A stretch of 64,000 nt of DNA from Marinomonas algicola (GTDB taxonomy: Bacteria > Pseudomonadota > Gammaproteobacteria > Pseudomonadales > Marinomonadaceae), in contig NZ_CP061941.1 in assembly GCF_014805825.1 (NCBI RefSeq), positions 496,001-560,000 of the forward strand, given 5' to 3'. Each line of letters begins with the position of its first letter. The stretch's first letter is position 1. Position numbers and translations under genes: made by a program. Below the pieces are notes generated by a model. The model did not search any database. It was not told the DNA's origin and saw nothing but the letters and a program-made list of their open reading frames with translations. This document shows positions 23,257 to 33,281 of the stretch, piece by piece.

Positions 23257-25101
23257 CTATTTGTAAAAACGGCTTATTTCCTTCAATACATCAATCGTTA
23301 CGGCCGCTGGCATGGTGAGATTGGAAGGCTGCTGCTGCGGATCCGTAATTTCATATTGGCCTGTAGGGAAGGTTGTGATCAGGCGGTCTGGCATAATCAC
23401 ACCATAATTGAAATAGCTGTGTACTAAAAGCCAATCCCTTCCCCCTTCTTCAAAAAGTGAATGGCCGCTACTGTAGCTTTGTATGGGTTCTTTTACTGAG
23501 AATGCTTCTTGTAATATTGTGGGTACAATGTCGTAGTGACTTGTGCGGTACTCGATTGTTTTTGCTGGTTTTTTGGGCCAGATTATTAACAAAGGCACCT
23601 GAGTTTGATGTGGTGTGAAATTGCTGCCATGTCCCCAATAATTTAATTTTGTCTCGTTAAACTCTTCCCCATGATCTGATGTAATTACAATAATACTGTT
23701 GCTATATAAATCTCGTTTTTTTAAATCATCAATGACGTTTTTTATCTGTGCATCAACAAAATGTAGCGCAGTTCTATAACGGTTTTTATAGGGGATTGGG
23801 TCAAAATCTGGCCCTAATTTAACGTGATCAACTCTGTCCCAATAAGGCTTAAATTTAGGTTCGTAGTCTTCCGGTGGGGCGTAGCCGTGTGCGGCATCAA
23901 AGAATAAAAAGCCAATAAAAGGTTCTTGCTGGTTTTGATCTAAAAAGGTTTGAAAGTTCTTCACCATTTGAAGATCTCTTTGAGCCGCGGTATTGCCTTC
24001 TGTCATCGTTGTAAGATTCTGGATGCTGCTGAAGACATTACGATGAAAGCTTGGGTTTATTAATGGCCCAGAGCCAAAGATGCCCGTATTATAACCCTCG
24101 TTTTGTAATGTCTGAAAAAAAACGGGAGCGTGTTGTGCTGCGGTGAAAGCATCCCAGTACGTCGCAGGTAGTGCATAAAATAAACTGAAAATCCCTCCTT
24201 TTGTAACGTTGCCGCCGCTGTGGTGATCCTTAAAGTATTGTGCGTGCTGCGCTTCTGTTAGCTTAAACGTATTCGGTGTTGTGACTGGCTCAAAGGCATC
24301 TGCCCGCCATGCATCAACGGTAATAAATATAACGTTTTGCCTCTCATTTGAGTGGGTCTTAAAAGGCGTCGTAGGGTAAGATAGATCCGAACGGGTATGC
24401 TGGTTATTTAGCTTGGGTTGTTGGTTTACTTGATGAGCATCAATCCAGCCATGTTTCGCCATAAACCGTACTGCGGTTGCTGGTTGGTAAAGAGGTATGT
24501 GGCGTGTCATGGCACGTATTTCGGTGTTACCATGGGCATCAAACCAAATGTGGATACCGTTCGCGCTTAAAAAGCTTATTAAAATTAAGGTAAAGCCAAT
24601 TCGTATCGGTGCTTTTCTTTGCTTCGAGATTCTTTTTATCGAAAAAAATAGTAAAAGGAAAATCAGCGTGCATAAAGCAAAAATACCAATTATCGATAAT
24701 AAAATTGAGTACCATGAGAGGTGGATGATTTGGCTGCCACCTTCCCCAAAGGCTAGGTTCCAAATAAAGCCGCTTAAATGAAAGCGATATAAAGAATATA
24801 TTTGAGTGTCTAGTGTGAGTAGTAGGAGTACTGAACAAGCGCTTAACCATAATAGTAGGGTGTTTATGATTTTTTGCCTTATCAAGGTAACCAATAAGGA
24901 TATAGGAAGTGTTAATATCACGCCTAAAATGCCTATTTGTCCAATAAAAGCGACACTTAAATAACCCGCACCCAGTGTGCTAGAAACGTGTATATAGGAA
25001 AGATATTGCAGTGAAATACCATAGGATAAAATAATACAAGATAGACTAAACAGCCACGATACTTTGAACCATTGTAAACGTGTTAAATTGGGTATAATCA
25101 T
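23257..25101 (-). CDS. PbgA/YejM/LapC-like inner membrane protein
   Basis: This inner-membrane protein of 614 aa has five N-terminal membrane segments (about residues 10-190, the DUF3413 region) and a periplasmic sulfatase-fold domain (about 255-600). In E. coli PbgA/YejM senses lipopolysaccharide and controls LpxC turnover through LapB. Visible family stretches are VIFITVDAWRADAFE, the HHSGGNVTKGGIFSLFYALPATYWD-type loop, FGSGPLINPSF and VITSDHGEEFNE. The sulfatase nucleophile position appears to be Thr/Ser-rich, and E. coli YejM is not an active sulfatase. The ATG after GAGC is chosen; a TTG four codons earlier is possible. Confidence 0.76.
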   Translation of the reverse strand: MIIPNLTRLQWFKVSWLFSLSCIILSYGISLQYLSYIHVSSTLGAGYLSVAFIGQIGILGVILTLPISLLVTLIRQKIINTLLLWLSACSVLLLLTLDTQIYSLYRFHLSGFIWNLAFGEGGSQIIHLSWYSILLSIIGIFALCTLIFLLLFFSIKRISKQRKAPIRIGFTLILISFLSANGIHIWFDAHGNTEIRAMTRHIPLYQPATAVRFMAKHGWIDAHQVNQQPKLNNQHTRSDLSYPTTPFKTHSNERQNVIFITVDAWRADAFEPVTTPNTFKLTEAQHAQYFKDHHSGGNVTKGGIFSLFYALPATYWDAFTAAQHAPVFFQTLQNEGYNTGIFGSGPLINPSFHRNVFSSIQNLTTMTEGNTAAQRDLQMVKNFQTFLDQNQQEPFIGFLFFDAAHGYAPPEDYEPKFKPYWDRVDHVKLGPDFDPIPYKNRYRTALHFVDAQIKNVIDDLKKRDLYSNSIIVITSDHGEEFNETKLNYWGHGSNFTPHQTQVPLLIIWPKKPAKTIEYRTSHYDIVPTILQEAFSVKEPIQSYSSGHSLFEEGGRDWLLVHSYFNYGVIMPDRLITTFPTGQYEITDPQQQPSNLTMPAAVTIDVLKEISRFYK

Positions 25102-25181
25102 TAAGATGCTCAAGTAACTGGATTGATAGAAGTATAGACAATTATTATATCTAACTAAATTTTAATAAAGTGACAAAGATT

Positions 25182-25604
25182 ATGAATCTAATAAAAGTGA
25201 ATTTGTGGCGTCGACTTGCCGCTGCTTTATATGACAGCTTCTTGTTGATGGCGTTGTATTTTGTTTTAGGTTGGATTGCTGTGTTGCTAAATGATGGCTT
25301 GGCCGTCGAAGGTCCTTGGATGTTTTGGATTTTATTGCTTGTTTCTTGGGCATTTTTTGTTAAGTTTTGGTGTCGTCCAGGGCAAACGTTGGGTATGCAA
25401 GTATGGAAAATAAAGGTGGTGGCAGAGGATGGTCGTGACCTGTCATTGCGTCAGGCCAGTGCACGTTTTGTGTTTTCTCTTGTGTCTTGGGCTGTTTTAG
25501 GAATGGGGTTTTTATGGTGTTTAATCGACAAAAATGCCTTGTCTTGGCATGACAAGCTGAGCGACACCAAGTTAATTTATATCGATCACAAGAAGAATAA
25601 ATAA
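25182..25604 (+). CDS. RDD-family membrane protein
   Basis: This small membrane protein of 140 aa belongs to the RDD family, named after conserved Arg-Asp-Asp residues. Near the N-terminus it reads WRRLAAALYDSFLLMAL (the Arg and first Asp), followed by two more membrane segments. The loop GQTLGMQVWKIKVV and the later LSWHDKLSDTKLIYI are typical. Function is unknown, possibly transport or membrane homeostasis. ATG is preferred; a GTG 12 bp earlier is the alternative. It ends 2 bp before the lptG stop codon on the other strand. Confidence 0.82.
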   Translation: MNLIKVNLWRRLAAALYDSFLLMALYFVLGWIAVLLNDGLAVEGPWMFWILLLVSWAFFVKFWCRPGQTLGMQVWKIKVVAEDGRDLSLRQASARFVFSLVSWAVLGMGFLWCLIDKNALSWHDKLSDTKLIYIDHKKNK

Positions 25605-25606
25605 AG

Positions 25607-26668
25607 TTAACTTACTCTTCTCATCAATATAAGACCTATTAGAAAGCAAATTGAAATAGGTACAATCACACCTATCAAGGGTGAAAAACCAATGGCTAAG
25701 CTCATTTTACCAAATAGGCTGAGGCCATTTTGAAATACTAAGCCAATCATAACGCCTGAAAATATTCGACCTCCCATAGTTGAAGATCTAAGAGGCCCAA
25801 AAACAGTCGAAAGCGCGACGATAACCAGAGCAATTGAGGCTAACGGGCTTAGTGCTTTACTCCAAAATTCGAGTTTATATTGTGCACTATCAAGCCCTTG
25901 TTGAGCCAAGTAGGTCTGGTATTGACTGGACTGGCTTAAGGAGAGCGATTCGGGCTCTTGAGCCGCTAGGAATAAGTGTTCGGGCTTAAGTGATGTTTGC
26001 CATAAACGTGTTTGGTAGTGAGTTGTTTCAACAGAGTGCTCGAGAAAGCGAGTGGTGCTGGTGTTATTTAATTGCCATTGATTGTCTGAAATATGTTCCG
26101 CTGTATTTGCTTGGCTGATGTCAGACAGCTTTTTGCCATCAGGTGTGAATATTTGTAATCCATAGAGTGTGCCATTTTTATCCGCTGCGTTGATATAAAT
26201 GAATTTACCTTCTGAGCGAATCCAAACCCCACCAGTCAGTGAAAACTGGTTGTCTTTTTGGTTTCTTAGTTTTTCAATAAGGTCGGCTTGCTGTTCAACT
26301 TCCGGTGCAATGTATTCCATTGTGATCATGCCAAAAGCAGAAATTAATAAAATAGGTTTAATCGCCGAATAGCCTATTCTCCATAAGGGGATGCCAGCGG
26401 CTCTTATAATAGTAAGTTCTGAGTTCGCCGCCATGGCGCCGAGCCCGACAAGTGTTCCAATTAATGAGGCGATGGGAATGTATTCTGTAAACTTGCCTGG
26501 TAAGCGAAAAACCAATACTTGTAAAAGGGAATTAATTGGAAATGAGTCGTTTACTTTTTTGACTTGGTCGATAAAGGTAAGTACGAAATCCATTCCAAGC
26601 AACACAAAGGTAACAATTAAAAAGGACCAGAAAACACTGAATCCAATGTGACGATCAAGCTTTTTCAT
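25607..26668 (-). CDS. lptG: LPS export ABC transporter permease LptG
   Basis: LptG is one of the two membrane subunits of the LptB2FG transporter that extracts lipopolysaccharide from the inner membrane. It has 353 aa: three membrane helices, a periplasmic beta-jellyroll domain (about 130-265) and three further helices. The coupling-helix region ELTIIRAAGIPLWRIGYSAIKP is well conserved. Its ATG overlaps the lptF stop (ATGA), so the two are co-translated. Confidence 0.94.
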   Translation of the reverse strand: MKKLDRHIGFSVFWSFLIVTFVLLGMDFVLTFIDQVKKVNDSFPINSLLQVLVFRLPGKFTEYIPIASLIGTLVGLGAMAANSELTIIRAAGIPLWRIGYSAIKPILLISAFGMITMEYIAPEVEQQADLIEKLRNQKDNQFSLTGGVWIRSEGKFIYINAADKNGTLYGLQIFTPDGKKLSDISQANTAEHISDNQWQLNNTSTTRFLEHSVETTHYQTRLWQTSLKPEHLFLAAQEPESLSLSQSSQYQTYLAQQGLDSAQYKLEFWSKALSPLASIALVIVALSTVFGPLRSSTMGGRIFSGVMIGLVFQNGLSLFGKMSLAIGFSPLIGVIVPISICFLIGLILMRRVS

Positions 26669-27756
26669 GAATTTTGGCTCTGCTTTTTAAACGTAAATCC
26701 GATAAATCGTAATAGTAATACCATCGCGAAAATAAGAAAAATCCCATGAACCCACCAAAGTCCAAATTCTTGAGGGATCTTTTCTTTGTCGAGAGCGGTT
26801 CGGGCCCAAATGAGTATGCCTAAATATAAAATAACCAGAATAATGGCAGGTAAAATTTTGAAAAAACGGCCTTGTCTAGGGTTTACATGACTTAGCGCCG
26901 TGCCAATAATGGCAAGGATAGGGATCATCAATACAATTGAGATGCGCCATTGCATCTCCACATATTCATCCAGTTTGGTGCTTTTCCAAATGGCTGTGGT
27001 TGGACGTGTAACAAGGTCGGTGATTTCTTTTTGTTCCGAGTTCTCTAGTCGTACGGCATAAGTGTCGAATGTGGTGACTTTGTAGTTATTGGTTCCTGGT
27101 ATGCCTTCGTATCGTGTCCCATCTTTGAAGATGAGGTAGTTATTTCCTCCCTCATCATCCATTTTTACTTGTTCTACATAAGAGGCCAGCGTTTGCACAG
27201 GGATGTCATTGTTTTTAATCTGTATGAAATCAGAAATAAAAACATCGTTCATCCAGCCCTCATTTGGTGTTAGGCTGGAAACGTAGGTTGTTTTTTGGCC
27301 TCTTCCTTGGAAGCGTCCGGGTTTTACAAAGTCAAACGCAGTTAATTGATTTTGCTGTTGATAGGCTTGTTCAACTTGGTATTCGCTGTAAGGCGCAATC
27401 CAGAATGAGAAAATGGCGTTGAGCGTCGTTACGATCAGGGCAATTCCAATAGTATAGCCAGTGAGTTTTAGCTTACTTATGCCACATGAAAATAAGATAG
27501 CCATTTCATTTTCAACATACAATCGCCCATAGGCTAAAAGTAGGGAAAGGAAAAAAGCGAGTGGCAAAATCATTTGTGCAAAGCTGGGTATATGGAACGC
27601 TAAAATAATGAAAAGAAATTCAAACGTCATTTTTCCTTCAGCGGCGTTGCCTAGATAGCTAACGAAGCGACCACTTATAATTATGAGCAGTAATATAAGG
27701 GAAACCGCGGCCGTTGATACGAGAACTTCTTTTGCCAAGTATCGGAATAATATCAA
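26665..27756 (-). CDS. lptF: LPS export ABC transporter permease LptF
   Basis: LptF pairs with LptG in the LPS exporter. It has 363 aa with the same layout: N-terminal helices, a periplasmic jellyroll (about 140-260, containing FVKPGRFQGRG and YEGIPGTNNYKV) and C-terminal helices. The coupling helix is ENEMAILFSCGISKLKLTGYT. The start is a TTG with GAGG 5 nt before it. The gene is divergent from pepA with about 140 bp between, the standard gammaproteobacterial arrangement. Confidence 0.94.
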   Translation of the reverse strand: MILFRYLAKEVLVSTAAVSLILLLIIISGRFVSYLGNAAEGKMTFEFLFIILAFHIPSFAQMILPLAFFLSLLLAYGRLYVENEMAILFSCGISKLKLTGYTIGIALIVTTLNAIFSFWIAPYSEYQVEQAYQQQNQLTAFDFVKPGRFQGRGQKTTYVSSLTPNEGWMNDVFISDFIQIKNNDIPVQTLASYVEQVKMDDEGGNNYLIFKDGTRYEGIPGTNNYKVTTFDTYAVRLENSEQKEITDLVTRPTTAIWKSTKLDEYVEMQWRISIVLMIPILAIIGTALSHVNPRQGRFFKILPAIILVILYLGILIWARTALDKEKIPQEFGLWWVHGIFLIFAMVLLLRFIGFTFKKQSQNS

Positions 27757-27897
27757 GAGTACCTCGTTTGTGTTGTGTGCGCTTTTCGTTGTTAACGAAT
27801 GTTTAGAAAGTTGACAATAGATATAAAGTCCCCATTATCACGTGCTAGTATGGTGATTATCCAGTTTTTTTTGAAATTATAATTAGAGGGTTTATAA

Positions 27898-29361
27898 ATG
27901 AACACGGCATTATTCGATCGTTTGTCAGCAGTTCAAGCCGATTTGCTTGTGGCCTTTGTTCCAAGTGACTCTGCATTACCAGATTCAACAAGTTGGTTGA
28001 ATGAAAGCTTAGATGGCAGTATTGAACAGCTAAGAACATCAAAAGTGTTTTCTGGTAAATTAGCTGAAACTTTATTGTTGCCAGTAACGCATCAGGATTT
28101 TGCTCAACCGATTTTACTTGTTGGTGTGGGTAAAGAACGTGCGTTATCTGATGCGCAAGCGCGAAAAGTCATTGCGTCTGTCGCATCGCAAATAAAAAAA
28201 TTACCCTATAAAAGTGTGGCTGTTGCCAGTGCTGAGTTAGTCGTAAAAAATCGCTCAGAAGTGAATGTGCTTACCTTGGTTGCTCAATGGATTAATGAGG
28301 GCTTCTATGAGTTTTTGGGCTTTAAAAAAGAACCTGAAGTAGCGCCTGACGTAGAAACAATTTTGCTGCAAGGCACCGATGAAGTGGCACTTAATATCGG
28401 CGTTGCAACGGCCAAAGGGTCACATTACGCTCGTCAGCTAGGCAATTTACCTGGCAACGTTTGTACGCCGAGTTACTTAGCGTCTCAAGCTCAGCAACTG
28501 GGTGAAGAATACAAATTCAGTGTTGATCTACTCGATGAAAACCGTATGGATGAATTAGGAATGCAATGTTTGCTTTCTGTTGGTCGTGGTAGTGATCAGC
28601 CTAGTTACTTAATTGTTATGGAATATAAGGGCGGAGAAGACGGTGATGCGCCTCATGTGTTGCTTGGTAAAGGTATTACCTTTGATACGGGTGGCATTTC
28701 GTTAAAACCTGGTGCCAAAATGGATGAAATGAAATACGACATGTGTGGTGCAGCCAGTGTATTTGGAACCATGAAAGCGATTTGTGAATTGCAACCTAAA
28801 ATGAATATTACTGCTGTGGTTGCGGCGGCTGAAAATATGCCAAGTGGAAGAGCGACTAAGCCTGGTGATGTTGTGAGAACCATGTCTGGACAAACGGTAG
28901 AAATTTTAAATACAGATGCGGAAGGTCGTTTAGTGTTGTGTGATGCATTGACATACATAGAGCGTTTCGAGCCTAAGTCAGTGGTTGATATTGCCACATT
29001 GACTGGAGCTTGTGTAGTGGCTTTAGGTAGTGTTAATTCTGGAATGTACGCGAATAATGATTTGGTTGCCGCGGACCTTAAGACAGCAAGTACCACTTCT
29101 GCTGATAAATTATGGCAGATGCCGCTTGACGAAGAGTACCAGCAGCAGTTGGACAGTAACTTTGCTGATATCGCTAATATTGGCGGTCCTGAAGCGGGCT
29201 CTGTCACAGCGGCTTGTTTCTTGTCTCGTTTTACAAAAGCTTACCCTTGGGCTCACCTTGATATTGCCGGAACGGCTTGGTCTGGTGGTGCATCAAAAGG
29301 TGCTAGTGGTCGACCTGTTGCGTTATTGACTCAATACCTATTATCTAAAGAAAGTGCTTAA
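27898..29361 (+). CDS. pepA: Leucyl aminopeptidase PepA
   Basis: PepA is a cytosolic M17 dinuclear zinc aminopeptidase; in E. coli it also binds DNA in Xer recombination and carAB control. It has 487 aa. The metal/active-site signatures are GKGITFDTGGISLKPGAKMDEMKYDM (Lys and Asp ligands) and NTDAEGRLVLCDAL. GAGGG lies before the ATG. Given the E. coli precedent, it may also influence the carA operon in this genome, but nothing here shows that. Confidence 0.96.
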   Translation: MNTALFDRLSAVQADLLVAFVPSDSALPDSTSWLNESLDGSIEQLRTSKVFSGKLAETLLLPVTHQDFAQPILLVGVGKERALSDAQARKVIASVASQIKKLPYKSVAVASAELVVKNRSEVNVLTLVAQWINEGFYEFLGFKKEPEVAPDVETILLQGTDEVALNIGVATAKGSHYARQLGNLPGNVCTPSYLASQAQQLGEEYKFSVDLLDENRMDELGMQCLLSVGRGSDQPSYLIVMEYKGGEDGDAPHVLLGKGITFDTGGISLKPGAKMDEMKYDMCGAASVFGTMKAICELQPKMNITAVVAAAENMPSGRATKPGDVVRTMSGQTVEILNTDAEGRLVLCDALTYIERFEPKSVVDIATLTGACVVALGSVNSGMYANNDLVAADLKTASTTSADKLWQMPLDEEYQQQLDSNFADIANIGGPEAGSVTAACFLSRFTKAYPWAHLDIAGTAWSGGASKGASGRPVALLTQYLLSKESA

Positions 29362-29407
29362 TTCAAACCCAAGCTAAAACAGCTAAGTTGCATTTTTGTC
29401 ATGATAG

Positions 29408-29443
29408 CAGAGGATTAAGCGTCGTATGGGTCTTAGTCCTCTG
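29408..29443 (+). terminator. Probable terminator of pepA
   Basis: CAGAGGATTAAG and CTTAGTCCTCTG form a 12-bp stem (one G-U) about 45 bp behind the stop, followed only by a moderate T-rich stretch. Confidence 0.6.
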
Positions 29444-29652
29444 TTGAGCTTTTATAATACGTGATGTTTTTTAGAATTAGCCAAACGTTAGGTATTATCT
29501 TTTTGATTTTTAAAAATAATTTTTTCTTTTGATCTTTGATCAATCTATTTATCTGATCTCCTTCTCATATCATGGGTAGACTTTTGGCTCTTGCAATGAG
29601 AAAGTTATTTAATTGAATTCCTTAAAATCTTAACTAATTGCTAGGCGTTGTT
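29444..29652 (+). other. Non-coding stretch where holC would be expected
   Basis: In many gammaproteobacteria holC lies between pepA and valS. The bases here are AT-rich and I see no reading frame resembling HolC on either strand; a promoter for the following small gene is likely. Confidence 0.5.
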
Positions 29653-30036
29653 ATGTCTGATTTCCCTGAAGAACATGAACATACCGTTGTAGAACCTGAT
29701 GAGAATGTCTTGATAGCGGCGTTGAGAAATCAAGATGATATTCCTATTCTAATGGATATAGTAGGCGACCATGTGTCTCTAAATATGAGTCAAGAGGGGC
29801 ATCTTTCTGACACAATGCATCATGAACAATCCGACGATCAACACGCCACAACCGATTTTTTGAGTGAGGCTGATACGAAACCTATTGTTGTATCTGAAGT
29901 TGGGGTGGCTAGTTCCCTCCATTCCGAACGCATTCAAGCGGCCGTGCAGAAAGCAATGGAAAAATTCTTGCCAGATATCGTGCAAGAAGTTGTAAAAGAG
30001 TTGCAGGCTGACTCAAAAAAAATTGATACTATGTAA
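29653..30036 (+). CDS. Small acidic protein of unknown function upstream of valS
   Basis: I do not recognise this 127-aa protein with certainty. The ATG giving MSDFPEEHEHTV has AGGCG about 6 nt upstream. The first two thirds are acidic and rich in Asp, Glu, His and Ser, probably disordered. The last 35 residues form a likely amphipathic helix, ERIQAAVQKAMEKFLPDIV followed by QEVVKELQ, reminiscent of the oligomerisation helices of polar or scaffold proteins. Pseudomonas carries a small hypothetical gene at the same place, just before valS, so it may be a fast-evolving conserved gene. A role next to the missing holC is only speculation. Confidence 0.6.
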   Translation: MSDFPEEHEHTVVEPDENVLIAALRNQDDIPILMDIVGDHVSLNMSQEGHLSDTMHHEQSDDQHATTDFLSEADTKPIVVSEVGVASSLHSERIQAAVQKAMEKFLPDIVQEVVKELQADSKKIDTM

Positions 30037-30148
30037 TTCAGTCGATTTTTCTACCTCCCTTTTTGATGTGACTATTTGTTCTGCTTCTATGGCGGGCTAT
30101 AATGCAAAAAATTCCTTTTTACGTGATGACGAGCTTTAAGAAACCATA

Positions 30149-32932
30149 ATGGAAAAAACTTACCAACCTCAAACAATTGAACAGCCGATTTACCAAAAGT
30201 GGGAAGAGTCAGGGTATTTTTCTCCTCAAGGTGATGGGACTCCTTTCTCTATCATGATTCCGCCACCAAACGTTACGGGCAGTTTGCATATGGGGCATGC
30301 TTTTCAGCATACCTTAATGGATGCAATGATTCGTCGTGAACGTATGCTCGGTAAGCAAACTTTATGGCAGCCAGGTAGTGATCATGCCGGTATTGCGACT
30401 CAAATGGTGGTAGAGCGCCAGTTGTTAGCGGATGGTATTAAGCGCCATGACTTAGGCCGTGAGAAGTTTCTTGACAAAGTTTGGGAGTGGAAGGGGCAGT
30501 CTGGTGGCACAATTTCAGGACAGATGAGAGTGCTAGGTGACTCCGTTGCTTGGGAAAAAGAACGTTTTACCATGGACCCTGGTATGTCAGATGCGGTTCA
30601 AGAGGTGTTTGTACGTCTTTATGACGAAGGCATTATTTACCGTGGCCAAAGGTTGGTGAATTGGGATCCAAAGTTGCACACCGCCATTTCTGATCTGGAA
30701 GTATTGTCTGAAGAAGAAAATGGTTTTATGTGGCACTTCCGTTATCCACTGGCAGATGGTGCAAAAACGGCCGATGGCAAAGATTATATTGTCGTGGCGA
30801 CAACTCGACCAGAGACTATGTTGGGTGATGCGGCTGTTGCGGTTGCACCTGATGATGAGCGTTATGCTGATTTAGTTGGTAAAGAGGTGTTGTTGCCATT
30901 AGTGGATCGCCGTATTCCAATTATTGCGGATAGCTATGTCGATAAAGAGTTTGGCACTGGTTGTGTGAAAATCACCCCTGCCCATGACTTTAATGATAAT
31001 GAAGTCGGTAAACGTCACGACCTGCCATTAATTAATATCTTTAATGATGATGCCGCGATTAACGACATTGCGCCTGAAAAGTACCGTGGTTTAGATCGTT
31101 TTGACGCACGTAAAGTCATTGTGACTGATTTTGATGCGCTTGGCTTCTTAGAAAAAGTAGATGATCATAAACTCAAAGTGCCTCGCGGTGATCGTTCTGG
31201 TGTTGCGATTGAACCTTACCTAACGAATCAATGGTATGTCGCGGTTGAATCTTTGGCGAAACCCGCTATTGAAGCGGTTGAGAATGGCGATATTCAATTT
31301 GTACCCAAACAGTGGGAAAACACCTATTTTTCTTGGATGCGTGATTTACAAGATTGGTGTATTTCTCGTCAGTTATGGTGGGGGCATCGTATACCGGCTT
31401 GGTATGATGCGGAAGGTAAGTTCTATGTTGGGAACAGTGAAGAAGACGTTCGTGCTAAATACAACTTAGCGGCAGATCTTGAACTTAATCAAGATAATGA
31501 TGTGCTTGATACTTGGTTCTCTTCAGCATTGTGGACGTTTGCAACTCAAGGTTGGCCAGAAGAAACTGAAGACTTCATGAAGTTTAGCGAGTCTGATGTA
31601 TTGGTAACTGGTTTTGATATTATTTTCTTCTGGGTGGCCAGAATGATTATGATGACCTTGAAGTTTACCGATAAGGTTCCTTTTAAAACCGTTTACATCA
31701 CTGGGCTCATTCGTGATGAAAAGGGACAAAAAATGTCGAAATCTAAAGGGAATGTTATTGATCCATTAGACTTGATTGGTGGGATTTCATTAGAGTCGTT
31801 GGTTGAAAAGCGTACTTCTGGAATGATGCAACCTGCTTTAGCTAAGAAAGTTGAAAAAGCCACAAGGGAAGCCTATCCCGATGGTATTCAGGCTTACGGT
31901 ACCGATGCCTTACGTTTTACCTTGTGTTCTCTGGCGTCAGGTGGTCGTGACATCAAGTTCGACCTAAACCGTCTAGAAGGCTATCGCAATTTTTGTAATA
32001 AAATTTGGAATGCAACCCGTTATGTTCTGATGAATACAGAAGATCAGAATTGTGGACAAAATGGCGAAGACGTTACACTTTCTTTGGCGGATCAGTGGAT
32101 TATTTCCCGTCTGCAGAGAACGGAGGAGGTGGTTAATCATGCTTTCGACACTCATCGTTATGATTTGGCATCACAAGCTTTATACGAGTTCATGTGGCAT
32201 GAATATTGTGACTGGTATTTAGAATTATCTAAACCTGTTCTGTGGGATGAAAGTGCGACAAATGAACAGTTAACAGGGACTCGCCGTACTTTAGTTCGCG
32301 TTCTAGAAGCTTTCTTGCGTTTGGCGCACCCTATGATGCCATTTATTACAGAAGAAATTTGGCAGAAAATAGCGCCAATGGCGGGTATTGAAGGTGATAC
32401 TATTATGCTTGCCAGCTACCCTCAAACCAACTCTGATAAGATAAATGAGCAGGCCGAAGCGGATGTTGAGTGGGTTAAAGGCGTTATTGAGGGTATTCGT
32501 AATATTCGCGGTGAAATGAACATTGCTCCGTCGAAGCCATTGACTGTATTAATGCGCAATGGTTCCAGCGAAGATCAGCGTCGTTTAGATTCTAATTTGG
32601 CATTTTTGCAAAAACTGGCTAAATTGGAATCCGTCACTTGGCTTGCTGAATCGGATAATGCGCCTATGTCTGCAACCGCTTTGGTTGGTGATATGGAAGT
32701 ATTGGTTCCAATGGCAGGGTTAATTGATAAAGAAGCTGAATTAGCGCGTTTGCAGAAAGAAATTGACAAGTTTGAAAAGGATTTGCAGCGCATTATGGGG
32801 AAATTAAATAATGCTGGCTTTGTTGCTAAAGCGCCTGAGGCGGTAGTAGAGAAGGAAAAAGCAAAAGCGAATGACATTGAACTTGCGATGAATAAGTTAC
32901 AGCAACAAAAAGAAAGTATTGAATCCTTATAG
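30149..32932 (+). CDS. valS: Valyl-tRNA synthetase
   Basis: ValS charges tRNA-Val and edits mischarged threonine. It has 927 aa. The class I HIGH motif appears as PPPNVTGSLHMGHAFQHTL (about residue 40-58) and KMSKSKGN near residue 530. The CP1 editing domain lies in between (TTRPETMLGD). An anticodon-binding domain and a C-terminal coiled-coil arm (about 860-927, LARLQKEIDKFEKDLQRI) complete the usual architecture. Confidence 0.98.
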   Translation: MEKTYQPQTIEQPIYQKWEESGYFSPQGDGTPFSIMIPPPNVTGSLHMGHAFQHTLMDAMIRRERMLGKQTLWQPGSDHAGIATQMVVERQLLADGIKRHDLGREKFLDKVWEWKGQSGGTISGQMRVLGDSVAWEKERFTMDPGMSDAVQEVFVRLYDEGIIYRGQRLVNWDPKLHTAISDLEVLSEEENGFMWHFRYPLADGAKTADGKDYIVVATTRPETMLGDAAVAVAPDDERYADLVGKEVLLPLVDRRIPIIADSYVDKEFGTGCVKITPAHDFNDNEVGKRHDLPLINIFNDDAAINDIAPEKYRGLDRFDARKVIVTDFDALGFLEKVDDHKLKVPRGDRSGVAIEPYLTNQWYVAVESLAKPAIEAVENGDIQFVPKQWENTYFSWMRDLQDWCISRQLWWGHRIPAWYDAEGKFYVGNSEEDVRAKYNLAADLELNQDNDVLDTWFSSALWTFATQGWPEETEDFMKFSESDVLVTGFDIIFFWVARMIMMTLKFTDKVPFKTVYITGLIRDEKGQKMSKSKGNVIDPLDLIGGISLESLVEKRTSGMMQPALAKKVEKATREAYPDGIQAYGTDALRFTLCSLASGGRDIKFDLNRLEGYRNFCNKIWNATRYVLMNTEDQNCGQNGEDVTLSLADQWIISRLQRTEEVVNHAFDTHRYDLASQALYEFMWHEYCDWYLELSKPVLWDESATNEQLTGTRRTLVRVLEAFLRLAHPMMPFITEEIWQKIAPMAGIEGDTIMLASYPQTNSDKINEQAEADVEWVKGVIEGIRNIRGEMNIAPSKPLTVLMRNGSSEDQRRLDSNLAFLQKLAKLESVTWLAESDNAPMSATALVGDMEVLVPMAGLIDKEAELARLQKEIDKFEKDLQRIMGKLNNAGFVAKAPEAVVEKEKAKANDIELAMNKLQQQKESIESL

Positions 32933-32954
32933 GGAATGAATATTACACAAAAGT

Positions 32955-32977
32955 CGGGAGCCTAGGCTCCCGTTTTT
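32955..32977 (+). terminator. Terminator of valS
   Basis: The self-complementary CGGGAGCCTAGGCTCCCG is followed by five T, 22 bp behind the stop. Confidence 0.9.
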
Positions 32978-33011
32978 GTAGGCTAAAAATAAAAAAAAGA
33001 GGCAGCCACGA

Positions 33012-33230
33012 ATGAATAAAAAAATTGGGAAAGTGAAATGGTTCAATAATACTAAAGGTGTTGGCTTTATTGCTCAAGCAGATGCTCCTGATGTGTTTGT
33101 GCATTATAAATCGATTTCAGTGGACGGGCATAAAATGCTCAGAAAAGGCCAGCAAGTGTTTTTTCAGTTGGTACAAACAGAGTTCGGATTGCAGGCGGCA
33201 GATGTTTCTTTGGTTGAACCCATTAATTAA
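33012..33230 (+). CDS. Cold-shock-domain protein
   Basis: This is a 72-aa single-domain nucleic-acid-binding protein. The CSD motifs are present: GKVKWFNNTKGVGFI (RNP1, with Val where CspA has Tyr/Phe) and DVFVHYKSI (RNP2). It likely binds single-stranded RNA or DNA; whether it is cold-induced cannot be seen, as the leader is short. tadA follows after 51 bp. Confidence 0.9.
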   Translation: MNKKIGKVKWFNNTKGVGFIAQADAPDVFVHYKSISVDGHKMLRKGQQVFFQLVQTEFGLQAADVSLVEPIN

Positions 33231-33281
33231 GAAACGCTTGTCTCAGTTAAGCGGCAGGTTAGAAGTTTAGGTGGTGAAATT

